The position numbers and the translations under genes were made by a program. Of a stretch of DNA of 29,979 nt, positions 7,381 through 14,765 are shown in pieces. This DNA comes from DASSWG01 sp041689995 (GTDB lineage: Bacteria; Bacteroidota; Bacteroidia; Flavobacteriales; Flavobacteriaceae): positions 1 through 29,979 of the forward strand of contig JBDNFD010000159.1 of assembly GCA_041689995.1 (NCBI GenBank), given 5' to 3'. Each line of letters opens with the position of its first letter. The stretch's first letter is position 1. The notes under the pieces are model-generated. The model saw only the letters and a list, made by a program, of their open reading frames with translations. It was not told the origin of the DNA and searched no databases.

Positions 7381-8556
7381 CTAAAAAGCCGAAATACCCG
7401 TTATGTCCGCTCCCGTGATCAGTAAATGAATGTCGTGGGTTCCTTCGTAAGTGACCACACTTTCCAAATTCATCATGTGTCGCATAATGCTGTATTCACC
7501 TGTAATTCCCATTCCGCCCAACATTTGGCGGGCATCGCGGGCAATTTTCATGGCCATTTCCACATTGTTGCGTTTTGCCATGGAAATTTGTGCAGAGGTT
7601 GCTTTTTCTTCATTTTTCAATTGTCCCAAACGCAAGGCTAAGAGCTGTGCTTTAGTGATTTCGGTGATCATTTCTGCCAATTTTTTCTGCTGTAATTGAT
7701 AAGAAGCAATTGGTTTGCCAAACTGAATGCGCTCCTTGGCATATCGCAAAGCCGTGTCATAGCAATCCATTGCAGCGCCGATTGCACCCCATGCAATCCC
7801 ATATCGTGCGGAATCTAAACAGCCAAGGGGCGCTCCCAAGCCGCTTTTCCCTGGAAGAAGATTTTCTTTCGGAATTTTTACATCTTGAAAAATTAGTTCG
7901 CCTGTTGCCGATGCCCGCAAGGACCATTTGTTGTGGGTTTCTGGCGTGGAAAAGCCTTCCATGTCGCGTTCCACCAATAATCCGTGAATCCTTCCTTCTT
8001 CGTTTTTGGCCCAAACTACTGCCACATCGCAGAATGGCGCATTTGAAATCCACATTTTTGCTCCGTTCAAAATGTAATGATCTCCGGCATCTTTAAAATG
8101 TGTCGTCATTCCCCCGGGATCTGAACCGTGGTCAGGTTCCGTTAGCCCGAAAGCACCCATCATTTCGCCAGTGGCCAATTTTGGAAGATATTTTTTTCGT
8201 TGTTCTTCGTTGCCGTATTTCCAAATCGGAAACATTACCAAGGAAGACTGTACCGAGGCGGTGGAGCGAACGCCACTGTCGCCGCGTTCTATTTCCTGCA
8301 TGATCAGTCCGTAAGAGATGTGATCTAAACCAGCGCCTCCATATTCTTCTGGAATGTAAGGGCCAAAAGCACCGATTTCCGAAAGTCCTTTAATGATGGA
8401 TTTGGGGAATTCTGCTTTTTGAGCAGCTTCTTCAATGATCGGTGATACTTCACGTTTCACCCATTCGCGGGCGGCATCGCGAACCATTTTGTGTTCATCG
8501 GTCAATAAATCATCGATATTGTAATAATCTGGGGCTTGGAATTGGTCGGTTTTCAT
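7381..8556 (-). CDS. gcdH: Glutaryl-CoA dehydrogenase (acyl-CoA dehydrogenase family)
   Basis: A 391-residue FAD flavoprotein of the acyl-CoA dehydrogenase superfamily. The N-terminal helical domain is followed by the FAD/substrate segment 'GAFGLTEPDHGSDPGGM' and 'WISNAPFCDVAVVWA'. The C-terminal domain ends in 'TYEGTHDIHLLITGADITG', where Glu371 is the catalytic base in the place used by glutaryl-CoA dehydrogenases, with the family's 'GTHDIH' context. It would oxidise and decarboxylate glutaryl-CoA to crotonyl-CoA in lysine/tryptophan breakdown. A saccharopine-dehydrogenase-like gene at 13350 also touches lysine metabolism but is not adjacent. It stands alone with its own promoter. Assignment to GCDH rather than another acyl-CoA dehydrogenase rests on the C-terminal motif. 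Confidence 0.9.
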   Translation of the reverse strand: MKTDQFQAPDYYNIDDLLTDEHKMVRDAAREWVKREVSPIIEEAAQKAEFPKSIIKGLSEIGAFGPYIPEEYGGAGLDHISYGLIMQEIERGDSGVRSTASVQSSLVMFPIWKYGNEEQRKKYLPKLATGEMMGAFGLTEPDHGSDPGGMTTHFKDAGDHYILNGAKMWISNAPFCDVAVVWAKNEEGRIHGLLVERDMEGFSTPETHNKWSLRASATGELIFQDVKIPKENLLPGKSGLGAPLGCLDSARYGIAWGAIGAAMDCYDTALRYAKERIQFGKPIASYQLQQKKLAEMITEITKAQLLALRLGQLKNEEKATSAQISMAKRNNVEMAMKIARDARQMLGGMGITGEYSIMRHMMNLESVVTYEGTHDIHLLITGADITGISAF

Positions 8557-8583
8557 ACTATTTTTTTACTGAAAAATTTGTCA

Positions 8584-8614
8584 CAAAATTAGTCCAATTG
8601 TGGGAAGTAACAAA
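8584..8614 (-). promoter_or_regulatory. Promoter for gcdH (TTTG-N19-TAATTTTG)
   Basis: On the minus strand TTTG (8614-8611), 19 bases and TAATTTTG (8591-8584) match the Bacteroidota consensus fully. The transcript would start ~20-24 bases before the gcdH ATG. Confidence 0.7.
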
Positions 8615-8683
8615 GTTTGTGCGCTTTAAAAACAATTAAGGGAAAATAATTTTTGAGGTTTCTCATATTGGGATTATTTCTTG

Positions 8684-8691
8684 TAATTTTG
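8684..8691 (+). promoter_or_regulatory. Promoter -7 element for the universal stress protein gene
   Basis: TAATTTTG matches TAnnTTTG and ends 18 bases before the ATG at 8710. It supports that ATG, since an upstream ATG at 8653 would lie before the transcript start. The -33 region (around 8659-8662, TTTC) is weak. Confidence 0.5.
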
Positions 8692-8709
8692 CAGCCGAAA
8701 ATCCTATTT

Positions 8710-9504
8710 ATGAAAAATATTTTAGTTCCCGTGGGTTCTACGAAAAGTGCTGCCAGCAATTTGCAATATGCCATCGATTTGGCCGAGCAAACCAATGCAA
8801 TGGTTCATGTGGTTTCCGTTTATCCCATTTCTTCGAAAGTGGGAAGTCTTTCCAAAATGCAAGAAATTTTGAGGTTGGACGCTGAAAATTGCTTGGATGA
8901 GGTTTTGTCGAAAGTGGACAAAAAAGAGGTGGAGCTGAAGATTTATCCCATTGACGGAAGTGTTGTTGATAGGATTATGCAATTCGATAAGCAAATTCAC
9001 GTAGATTTAATGGTTTTATCACCACGAAGTAATTCCATTTCCGAAGAAGTTTATTTGGGGAATACTTCCGGCAAATTATTGAAACTCACCAACATTCCTT
9101 TATTGATTGTTCCGGAAGGAATGGTTTTTGAAAAACCAAAATCAATTTTGATGGCTTTCAAAAATGGATATTTTAAGGATGCAAAAACCTTGGAGCCCAT
9201 GGAAAAATTGATAGAGCGTTTTAAAATGGAATTGCACATACTTCATGTGGAAACTCCAGAAACCACAGAAAAGATGCGCAGGGTTTCAAAAAATATAAAA
9301 AGTTTGCAAAAGACCTATGAAAAGGTGGAAAATGCGACTACATTTCAAGGAGTTTTGGAGAATTTTCAACGTCATCAACCCGACATAATTTGTGTGGTTC
9401 GGAGAAAACGTGGTTTTTTCAAAAAATTGATGGAAAAAAATGTCATCCTTAAAAAGGAATTCCACACCAGTAAGCCACTTTTGGTTTTACGTGTACAGAA
9501 ATAA
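8710..9504 (+). CDS. Universal stress protein, tandem-domain (UspA family)
   Basis: A 264-residue cytoplasmic protein of two UspA folds. The first starts 'MKNILVPVGSTKSAASNLQYAI'-like (residues 1-20 shown in part) and ends with 'LTNIPLLIVPEG'. The second, ~residues 150-264, is more diverged and ends 'FHTSKPLLVLRVQK'. Tandem UspA proteins of about this length are common in Flavobacteriaceae and respond to stress or starvation; partners are unknown. The frame continues upstream to an ATG at 8653, but that adds 19 residues lacking in the family and would precede the promoter. Its stop lies 2 bases from the convergent trmN stop, with no hairpin between them. Confidence 0.88.
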   Translation: MKNILVPVGSTKSAASNLQYAIDLAEQTNAMVHVVSVYPISSKVGSLSKMQEILRLDAENCLDEVLSKVDKKEVELKIYPIDGSVVDRIMQFDKQIHVDLMVLSPRSNSISEEVYLGNTSGKLLKLTNIPLLIVPEGMVFEKPKSILMAFKNGYFKDAKTLEPMEKLIERFKMELHILHVETPETTEKMRRVSKNIKSLQKTYEKVENATTFQGVLENFQRHQPDIICVVRRKRGFFKKLMEKNVILKKEFHTSKPLLVLRVQK

Positions 9505-9506
9505 TA

Positions 9507-10220
9507 CTACATTTTTAGATAAAATTCACGTGTCAAAGCAATGTATTCTACGGTATATTCATGCCTAGAATTTTCGATGATCAATTTGTTTGATATGCAA
9601 ATTGTCGGGTCAAATCCAAATTGTAATAAGCTGCGTTTAACCGTTGATTTTTTGTTGCCCTTGACATCCGTTCTTTTTTGAAGGTGAAGGTTTTCTGCCA
9701 ATGCGAAGGTTGTGCATTCTTTTTCTCGCGATTTCGGAACAATGACCGAAAAAATCCCAGTTACATTCATGAGTTTTCGAGTGCCTTTCACTAAATTTTC
9801 CAGCGGGAGCGCAGATGAAAATCGTGCCACATCGCGCAATTCGTTCCCGGTTTTGAAATCTTCCACATAAAACGGCGGATTGGAAACAACGAGATCATAT
9901 TTGGCGGTGCTTTCTTTTAAAAATTTTTCAAATGAAGTATGAAAACATTTCAGACGGTCGCCCCACGGACTATCTTTGAAATTATTGGAACATTGTTCGA
10001 AGGCATTTTTGTCAATTTCCAGCGCATCAATTCTTTTCGCTTTTGAACGCTGTGCCAGTTGTAAACTTATGATTCCGGTTCCCGCACCAATATCTAAAAC
10101 GGATTCCGGCCGATTTTCCAAACTTGTCCACGCGCCCAATAATACGCCGTCCGTTCCAATTTTCATGGCACACAAATCTTGGTGCACGGCAAATTGTTTG
10201 AACTGAAAAGGTTTGGTCAT
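9507..10220 (-). CDS. trmN: tRNA1(Val) (adenine(37)-N6)-methyltransferase
   Basis: A 237-residue SAM-dependent methyltransferase of the TrmN6/YfiC family, which methylates A37 of tRNA-Val. The family start 'FQFKQFAVHQDLCAMKIGTD' includes the F-x-V/H-Q and KIGTDGVLLGAW motif. 'DIGAGTG' at 43-49 is the SAM-binding loop, and 'NPPF' at 114-117 is the N6-adenine catalytic motif, followed by Y. It is downstream of rpsP-rimM on the same strand, separated from rimM by 94 bases with a strong hairpin, so co-transcription is uncertain. All three genes serve translation. Confidence 0.92.
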   Translation of the reverse strand: MTKPFQFKQFAVHQDLCAMKIGTDGVLLGAWTSLENRPESVLDIGAGTGIISLQLAQRSKAKRIDALEIDKNAFEQCSNNFKDSPWGDRLKCFHTSFEKFLKESTAKYDLVVSNPPFYVEDFKTGNELRDVARFSSALPLENLVKGTRKLMNVTGIFSVIVPKSREKECTTFALAENLHLQKRTDVKGNKKSTVKRSLLQFGFDPTICISNKLIIENSRHEYTVEYIALTREFYLKM

Positions 10221-10258
10221 TAAAAAACACGGAAAAAGAATTGATGAAAAAGAATTTT

Positions 10259-10295
10259 AAACCTAACAGGTTTTCAAAACCTGTTAGGTTTTTTT
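10259..10295. terminator. Perfect hairpin between rimM and trmN (AACCTAACAGG type)
   Basis: A stem of ~16 bp (left AAACCTAACAGGTTTT, right its complement) with a single-base loop. The run of T follows on the plus strand; on the minus strand it follows only weakly. It may attenuate rimM read-through into trmN or be a dispersed palindromic repeat. I recall this AACCTAACAGGTTTTCAAAA-type palindrome as common in Flavobacteriia genomes. Confidence 0.6.
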
Positions 10296-10314
10296 GAATT
10301 TTGAAATGAGGATT

Positions 10315-10839
10315 TCACAAAAACATTTCAATTAACCCATCTGGGACGTCCAACAGAATGGTCTTTTTGGTTTTGTCCAGTTCTTTGAAGAATTGATCGT
10401 TCAGTGGAACAAGAATTTCCTTTCCGTCGCGATCGATTTCCAAAAGGGTTTGGGGCGTGCTGTCATTTACACCTTTTAAAATTCCCACTTTTCCAAAGGA
10501 AATATCATTTACTTCAAATCCGATGATTTCGTGGTAATAAAATTGGTCATCGTTCAATTTTGGTAAAAATTCTAGCGGAAGATATACATCGCATTTCAGG
10601 AATTCGTCCGCCGTTTCTTCATCGTCCACATCTTCAAAACGGACCCGTAGCAATTCGCTTTTATGAAGTGAACTTTTTTCAATAAAAAATGGAACCAGTT
10701 TTTTGTTGAATTCAACGAAAACTGATTCCAATTTTGTGTAAAGTCCAGGTTCGTCTGTATCCAATTTGATCAGCAACTCACCTTTAAAGCTATATTTGCC
10801 AACGATTTTACCGAGATAGAAACATTCTTCTTTCGTCAT
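10315..10839 (-). CDS. rimM: 16S rRNA processing / ribosome maturation factor RimM
   Basis: A 174-residue protein that binds S19 and helps mature the 30S head. The N-terminal RimM domain (~5-90) contains 'LGKIVGKYSFKGELLIK'; the C-terminal PRC-barrel (~98-174) starts 'FYYHEIIGFEV' and includes 'GKVGILKGVNDSTPQTLLEI' and 'ILVPLNDQF'. It follows rpsP after 12 bases, the standard rpsP-rimM operon. Confidence 0.95.
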   Translation of the reverse strand: MTKEECFYLGKIVGKYSFKGELLIKLDTDEPGLYTKLESVFVEFNKKLVPFFIEKSSLHKSELLRVRFEDVDDEETADEFLKCDVYLPLEFLPKLNDDQFYYHEIIGFEVNDISFGKVGILKGVNDSTPQTLLEIDRDGKEILVPLNDQFFKELDKTKKTILLDVPDGLIEMFL

Positions 10840-10851
10840 CGTTGAATAAGC

Positions 10852-11484
10852 TTATTTTTCTTCCTCTTCGGTTTTTGCCGCGGGGGTTTCTTCTTTTGGT
10901 TCTTCCGCGCCAGCTTCTTCGGTCGCTTTTGCTTCGGCTTCTTTTGCAGTTTTCGCTTCTTCTTCGGCTTTCGCTTCTTTTGCAGCTTTTGCTTCTTTTG
11001 CAGCTTTTGCTTCTGCTTCAGCTTTTGCTTCTTCGTCCTCCTTGGCTTCAGCTTCGCGTTTGTCGCTCACTTCCTTCTCGGCCGCCGCTGCTTTATCTTT
11101 TGCTTCTTGTTCTGCTTTGGAAAGGTTTTCTTTCTTCGCGCTGATTTTGGTTTCTTTTTCTTCAATCCAAGATTGGAATTTTTCTTCAGCTTGTTCTTCG
11201 GTCAAAGCACCTTTTCGAACGCCACCCGCAAGGTGATTTTTCAACAACGCTCCTTTATAGGATAGAATATTGCGAACTGTTGCGGTTGGTTGTGCTCCAT
11301 TTTGCAGCCATCTAACAGTATTGTCCAAACCTATGTCAATTGTGGCAGGATTGGTGTTCGGATTATAAGTTCCCAACTTTTCGAGGTACTTACCATCCCT
11401 TGATGCACGCGCATCGGCTGCAACGATCCAATAAAAAGGTTTTCCTTTTTTTCCGTGTCTTTGTAATCTTATTTTAACAGACAT
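10852..11484 (-). CDS. rpsP: 30S ribosomal protein S16 with long Ala/Glu/Lys tail
   Basis: Residues 1-90 are a standard S16: 'VKIRLQRHGKKGKPFYWIV', 'ARASRDGKYLEKLGTYNP', then the 'ILSYKGALLKNHL' helix. Residues ~100-210 form a low-complexity, charged, probably helical or disordered tail with AKAAKEAK-type repeats. S16 is ~80-90 residues in most bacteria; tails of this kind occur in Bacteroidota. The DNA of the tail is built from short imperfect repeats, so its length may vary between strains. First gene of the rpsP-rimM operon, with a -7 element at 11539-11532. Confidence 0.95.
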   Translation of the reverse strand: MSVKIRLQRHGKKGKPFYWIVAADARASRDGKYLEKLGTYNPNTNPATIDIGLDNTVRWLQNGAQPTATVRNILSYKGALLKNHLAGGVRKGALTEEQAEEKFQSWIEEKETKISAKKENLSKAEQEAKDKAAAAEKEVSDKREAEAKEDEEAKAEAEAKAAKEAKAAKEAKAEEEAKTAKEAEAKATEEAGAEEPKEETPAAKTEEEEK

Positions 11485-11531
11485 ATAAAATTAATTTGAG
11501 AGGTTCTCGACCCCGATTATTAATGAAGGCG

Positions 11532-11539
11532 CAAAGATA
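11532..11539 (-). promoter_or_regulatory. Promoter -7 element for rpsP-rimM
   Basis: TATCTTTG on the minus strand matches TAnnTTTG, ~48 bases before the rpsP ATG. The -33 position is T-rich without an exact TTTG. Confidence 0.5.
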
Positions 11540-11585
11540 CTTTATATTTTTCTTTCCCGATGAAAAATTTTATAGTTTTTTCTGT

Positions 11586-11593
11586 TACATTTG
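11586..11593 (+). promoter_or_regulatory. Promoter -7 element for the lipoprotein gene at 11624
   Basis: TACATTTG matches TAnnTTTG, 30 bases before the ATG. No good -33 TTTG is seen. Confidence 0.45.
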
Positions 11594-11623
11594 TGATTCC
11601 AAATTAAATTTAAGCCTCAAATT

Positions 11624-12430
11624 ATGAAGAGATTTTTTTTGCTATTTATTGTGTGCGTTCTGGCGGTTGCTTGCAGCGATGCAATAGAAACCAACACCCC
11701 TGTTATTCAAGGAAGTGTGAACAATGAATTTTTTAGGGCGCCAGATGCTTCGGCGGTTATAAATGAAGATGGCTCGGTGACACTTACTGGCAAAAAGGAT
11801 TCTCAGACCATTACTTTACAAACGGCTGCTGCGGATGTTGGGAATTATGCTATCGGTGATAATACGTCGAATATTGCAACCTTTGTAGATTTTAATCAAG
11901 CGCTTTATGTTGCTGGTCCTGGTTCAGGCGATGGAATGATCGGAATTACAGATGTAAGTGATGGTAAACTTTCCGGGACTTTTTATTTTAATGCCTATAG
12001 TGCCGGCGGAGCAAATACGATTAATTTTCAAAAAGGTGTTTTCTTTGAAGTGCCCGTTAAGAATTTTACCGACGATGGAACTATAAATAACGATACGTTT
12101 TCAGCAGATATTGTTGGTGTTTCCTTTGTGGCCGAAGTGGTGGACGCACAAGATGCCATGGGAATTCTGATGGTTTCTGGTTCGAAACAAACTTCAGCGA
12201 TTTCATTGACTTTTGCCTCGGATATTGCAGTGGGTGAATATGAATTGTCCCCGACAGTAAATCCTAGCGCTACGTACACCGTAAATTCTACCATTGAATA
12301 TTCCGCCACCGGAACTTTAAACATTGTTTCCAACGATACGGCCGCAAAAATTATTGAAGGCACCTTCGAGTTTACTACGGATGTTAGCGGAACTGTAATA
12401 GATAATGGGACGTTTAAAGTTTCTTATTAA
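11624..12430 (+). CDS. Predicted lipoprotein, DUF6252-like
   Basis: A 268-residue protein with a lipoprotein signal: hydrophobic stretch, then 'LAVAC' with Cys17 as the lipidation site. The mature part is beta-rich and contains two similar halves. The first includes 'LTGKKDSQTITLQT', 'GNYAIGDNT' and 'SDGKLSGTFYFNA'. The second includes 'SGSKQTSAISLTFA', 'GEYELSPTVN' and 'IIEGTFEFTT'. This repeated 'x-G-x-Y-x-(L/I)-G' / 'x-I-x-G-T-F-x-F' pattern is that of the DUF6252-type lipoproteins of Flavobacteriaceae. It probably sits in the outer or inner membrane; function unknown. Transcribed alone. Confidence 0.8.
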   Translation: MKRFFLLFIVCVLAVACSDAIETNTPVIQGSVNNEFFRAPDASAVINEDGSVTLTGKKDSQTITLQTAAADVGNYAIGDNTSNIATFVDFNQALYVAGPGSGDGMIGITDVSDGKLSGTFYFNAYSAGGANTINFQKGVFFEVPVKNFTDDGTINNDTFSADIVGVSFVAEVVDAQDAMGILMVSGSKQTSAISLTFASDIAVGEYELSPTVNPSATYTVNSTIEYSATGTLNIVSNDTAAKIIEGTFEFTTDVSGTVIDNGTFKVSY

Positions 12431-12590
12431 AAAGGGAAGGAGGTGATTTGAACTATTTTTCCTTGTGTTTAACATGAAGGGAAAAAGCTTTTATGGGGTG
12501 GTAATTCTCATAAGCTGGTCGCACTTTCTTTAAATTCTGCCAAAAGATAAGATGAAGATTTTCGTTCAAATAGCATATTATTTTAGAAAT

Positions 12591-12635
12591 AAAAAAACCG
12601 TAAGCATTTTAAAAATAAATGTTTACGGTTTTTAA
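12591..12635 (-). terminator. Terminator of the tmRNA gene
   Basis: On the minus strand, just after the tmRNA 3' end, ACCGTAA/CATTT pairs with AAATG/TTACGGT across an AT-rich loop and is followed by seven T. Confidence 0.8.
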
Positions 12636-12765
12636 TTGTGGAGTCGGAGGGGTTCGAACCCTCGTGCAAACAGGCAATTAAATAGTTTTCTACGCGCTTA
12701 GTTCTCGTTTGATTGTCGATGTAAAGCCGGCCGAAAACCACCAACTTTACACTTATTCCCATTTA

Positions 12766-12783
12766 TCCCGATAGCTATCGGGG
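12766..12783. repeat. TCCCGA-type palindrome, copy 1 (inside tmRNA)
   Basis: Core CCCGATAGCTATCGGG is a perfect palindrome. It is one of five related copies in the window with arms TCCCGA / TCGGGA. Confidence 0.7.
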
Positions 12784-12878
12784 TCGAATTCGCATCAGGA
12801 TCCTGCGAATTCTATATTTACTTTTTCGGTGTCTCTGATGTGACCGCCGTAAATCAAGGCTTTCACGAGACATCTCGG

Positions 12879-12895
12879 TCCCGAGCTTCTCGGGA
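12879..12895. repeat. TCCCGA-type palindrome, copy 2 (inside tmRNA)
   Basis: Reads TCCCGAGCTTCTCGGGA; arms TCCCGAG / CTCGGGA with a 3-base loop. Confidence 0.7.
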
Positions 12896-13049
12896 TTAAG
12901 TTAATCCTACTATAATTCGGATTACGCAGCCAAGGCGTAGTTATTCTCGCCGTTTAAAAAGTGTGAAATATGAGATTTACGAGCTGTATCCCAGCGCTCG
13001 ACGTGCTTACCATTCAATTGGGACCCGCTGTCAAAACCAAATCGACCCC

Positions 13050-13349
13050 CTTTTTTAGTGATCAGTTCCCAGTGTTTAGTTGGCAATGATCAGTATTGAT
13101 ATGAATATTTTTTTCAAAGAACATTTTTTTGACTGTTTTCAACAGTGGAAAACAGATCGCTAAAATTATGCATTTTCCACAAAGGACAAAGATATATAAA
13201 AATCCTATCTTTGGCTTCCTTCTAAAATAGAAAAATTTAGTATGGATTATGAATCAAAATCCGTTCCAATTCTATGAACGGTTTTTTATGATATAAAGAA
13301 AAATATTTATGTAGATATTCTTTCACATTACAACGAATAAATTGAGCAG
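13050..13349. other. Intergenic region with divergent promoter candidates
   Basis: No gene is seen. Minus strand 13194-13187 (TATCTTTG) could be the -7 element for tmRNA, leaving a ~130-nt precursor leader. Plus strand 13206-13213 (TATCTTTG) could serve the dehydrogenase gene at 13350. The two -7 elements lie 12 bases apart and face away from each other; neither has a clear TTTG partner. The piece 13058-13100 contains fragments (GTGATCAGT, ATGATCAGTATTGA) related to the tandem repeat at 14579. Confidence 0.45.
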
Positions 13350-14555
13350 ATGAAATTTGGAATTATTAAAGAACGTAAAAATCCACCAGATAGACGAGTG
13401 GTATTTTCTCCAGAAAAATTGAAAGAAGTGGTTGAAAGATTTCCGCAAGCCACTTTTAGTGTGGAATCTTCCGATATTCGGATTTTTTCGGATGAAGATT
13501 ATAATGCGGCGGGATTTGACGTAACGGCAGATGTTTCCGACTGCGAAGTGCTTTTGGGCGTAAAAGAAGTTCCCATTTCCGCCTTGATTCCAAATAAAAA
13601 ATATTTCTTCTTTTCACATACATTAAAGGAACAGCCATATAATCGCAATTTGTTGCGTGCGATTTTGGAAAAAAATATTACTCTTTTCGATCACGAAACC
13701 GTTGTGAATTCAAAAGGTTCCCGGTTGATTGGTTTCGGGCGCTATGCCGGAATTGTGGGTGCGTATAATGGCTTTCGTGCTTTAGGTTTGCGCGATTCTT
13801 TATATCAACTTCCAAAAGTGGAGAGCCTTCCCGATTATAATGCTTTAATGTCGAAATTGGACAATATTGAAGTTCCAAATATTAAAATTTTACTTACCGG
13901 AAAAGGAAAAGTGGCTCATGGGGCGACGGAAATACTGGAACATCTGAAAATTCGGAAAGTAGGGATGGAGCAATTTCTTTCAAAATCATTCAAGGAACCC
14001 GTGTATTGTATTATTGGAACAATGGATTACAACAAACCGAAAGATGGTGGGAAAAGTTCAAAACAAGAATTTTACAAACATCCAGAGAAATATGAATCGG
14101 GTTTTATGCGCTTTGCCAAGGTTGCCGATTTCTTTATTGCCGGACATTTTTATGCCGAACACGCGCCGTTTCTTTTTACAAGGGAAGATGCAAAACGCCC
14201 TGGTTTTCAAATTAATTTAATAGCCGATATTAGTTGTGATATCGATGGGCCTGTGGCAAGTACTATTCGACCTTCCACTATTGCTAATCCGTTTTATGGA
14301 TACGATCCAAAGACGGAAAAGGAGGTTGCTTTTGATGCAAAAGAAGCGATTACCGTTATGGCCGTGGATAATTTACCATGTGAATTGCCCAAAGATGCAA
14401 GCGAAGGTTTTGGGGAAATGTTCCTCGAAAATGTCATGCCCGCTTTTTTTAATGGAGATGAAGATGGAATTTTAAAACGTGCCAAAATGACCGAAAACGG
14501 AAAGTTGACCAAGCGGTTCGACTATTTGCAGGATTTTGTGAACGGAAAAGAGTGA
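13350..14555 (+). CDS. Saccharopine dehydrogenase / lysine-ketoglutarate reductase-like oxidoreductase
   Basis: A 401-residue NAD(P)-dependent enzyme of the alanine dehydrogenase / saccharopine dehydrogenase (AlaDh_PNT) group. 'FGIIKERKNPPDRRVVFSP' starts the N-terminal domain, 'FFFSHTLKEQPYNRNLL' is typical of lysine-ketoglutarate reductase, 'ILLTGKGKVAHGATEIL' is the nucleotide-binding loop, and 'MAVDNLPCELPKDASEGFGE' is the hallmark C-terminal motif of saccharopine-type enzymes. It probably acts in lysine metabolism on saccharopine or a similar imino-linked amino acid; the exact substrate cannot be told. The length fits the single-domain form. It stands alone between tmRNA and a repeat cluster. 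Confidence 0.85.
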   Translation: MKFGIIKERKNPPDRRVVFSPEKLKEVVERFPQATFSVESSDIRIFSDEDYNAAGFDVTADVSDCEVLLGVKEVPISALIPNKKYFFFSHTLKEQPYNRNLLRAILEKNITLFDHETVVNSKGSRLIGFGRYAGIVGAYNGFRALGLRDSLYQLPKVESLPDYNALMSKLDNIEVPNIKILLTGKGKVAHGATEILEHLKIRKVGMEQFLSKSFKEPVYCIIGTMDYNKPKDGGKSSKQEFYKHPEKYESGFMRFAKVADFFIAGHFYAEHAPFLFTREDAKRPGFQINLIADISCDIDGPVASTIRPSTIANPFYGYDPKTEKEVAFDAKEAITVMAVDNLPCELPKDASEGFGEMFLENVMPAFFNGDEDGILKRAKMTENGKLTKRFDYLQDFVNGKE

Positions 14556-14562
14556 TTTTCAG

Positions 14563-14578
14563 TCCCGAGCACTCGGGA
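14563..14578. repeat. TCCCGA-type palindrome, copy 3
   Basis: TCCCGAGCACTCGGGA, eight bases after the dehydrogenase stop codon. It may also work as a weak terminator stem, though no T-run follows. Confidence 0.7.
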
Positions 14579-14735
14579 TCAGTATTCAGTATTCAGTGAT
14601 CAGTATTCAGTGATCAGTCCCGAGTGCTCGGGATCAGTGATCAGTATTCAGTGATCAGTATTCAGTAATCGGTATTCAGTGATCGGTATTCAGTGATCGG
14701 TATTCAGTGATCAGTATTCAATATTCATTATTCAA
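14579..14735. repeat. Tandem 14-bp repeat (GTATTCAGTGATCA)
   Basis: About nine imperfect copies of GTATTCAGTGATCA, some with TCGG for TCAG, the last few decaying to 'ATTCAATATTCATTATTCA'. Another TCCCGA palindrome interrupts it at 14618-14633. There is no open frame of interest. It fills the space between two convergent genes. Confidence 0.8.
14618..14633. repeat. TCCCGA-type palindrome, copy 4 (within tandem repeat)
   Basis: TCCCGAGTGCTCGGGA, perfect palindrome, embedded in the GTATTCAGTGATCA array. Confidence 0.7.
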
Positions 14736-14765
14736 GAAAACTGCCACTGCTAACTGGACACTAAT

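Larger units (their letters stand above)
12639..13049 (-). ncRNA. ssrA: Transfer-messenger RNA (tmRNA)
   Basis: Rescues stalled ribosomes and tags the nascent peptide. The 5' end begins GGGGTCGATTTGG and its first seven bases pair with CGACTCC near the 3' end (one G-T). The T-arm GAGGGGTTCGAACCCTC is clear at 12646-12664. The tag frame at 12951-12922 reads GENNYALAA and a TAA stop. The discriminator A is at 12639 and the following genomic bases are CAA, so the CCA tail is not encoded. The ~411-nt length is normal or slightly long. The helical region after the tag holds three palindromes, two of which (12766-12783, 12879-12895) belong to a repeat family found elsewhere in the window. A third stem pairs GAATTCGCA (12786-12794) with TGCGAATTC (12804-12812). 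Confidence 0.95.

Noticed and set aside
8653..8709. Longer start for the universal stress protein
   Set aside because: The added 19 residues are not part of the family, and the promoter -7 element (8684-8691) lies within them.
10842..11144. Plus-strand Leu-rich open frame resembling membrane segments
   Set aside because: It is the complement of the Ala/Glu/Lys repeat tail of S16.
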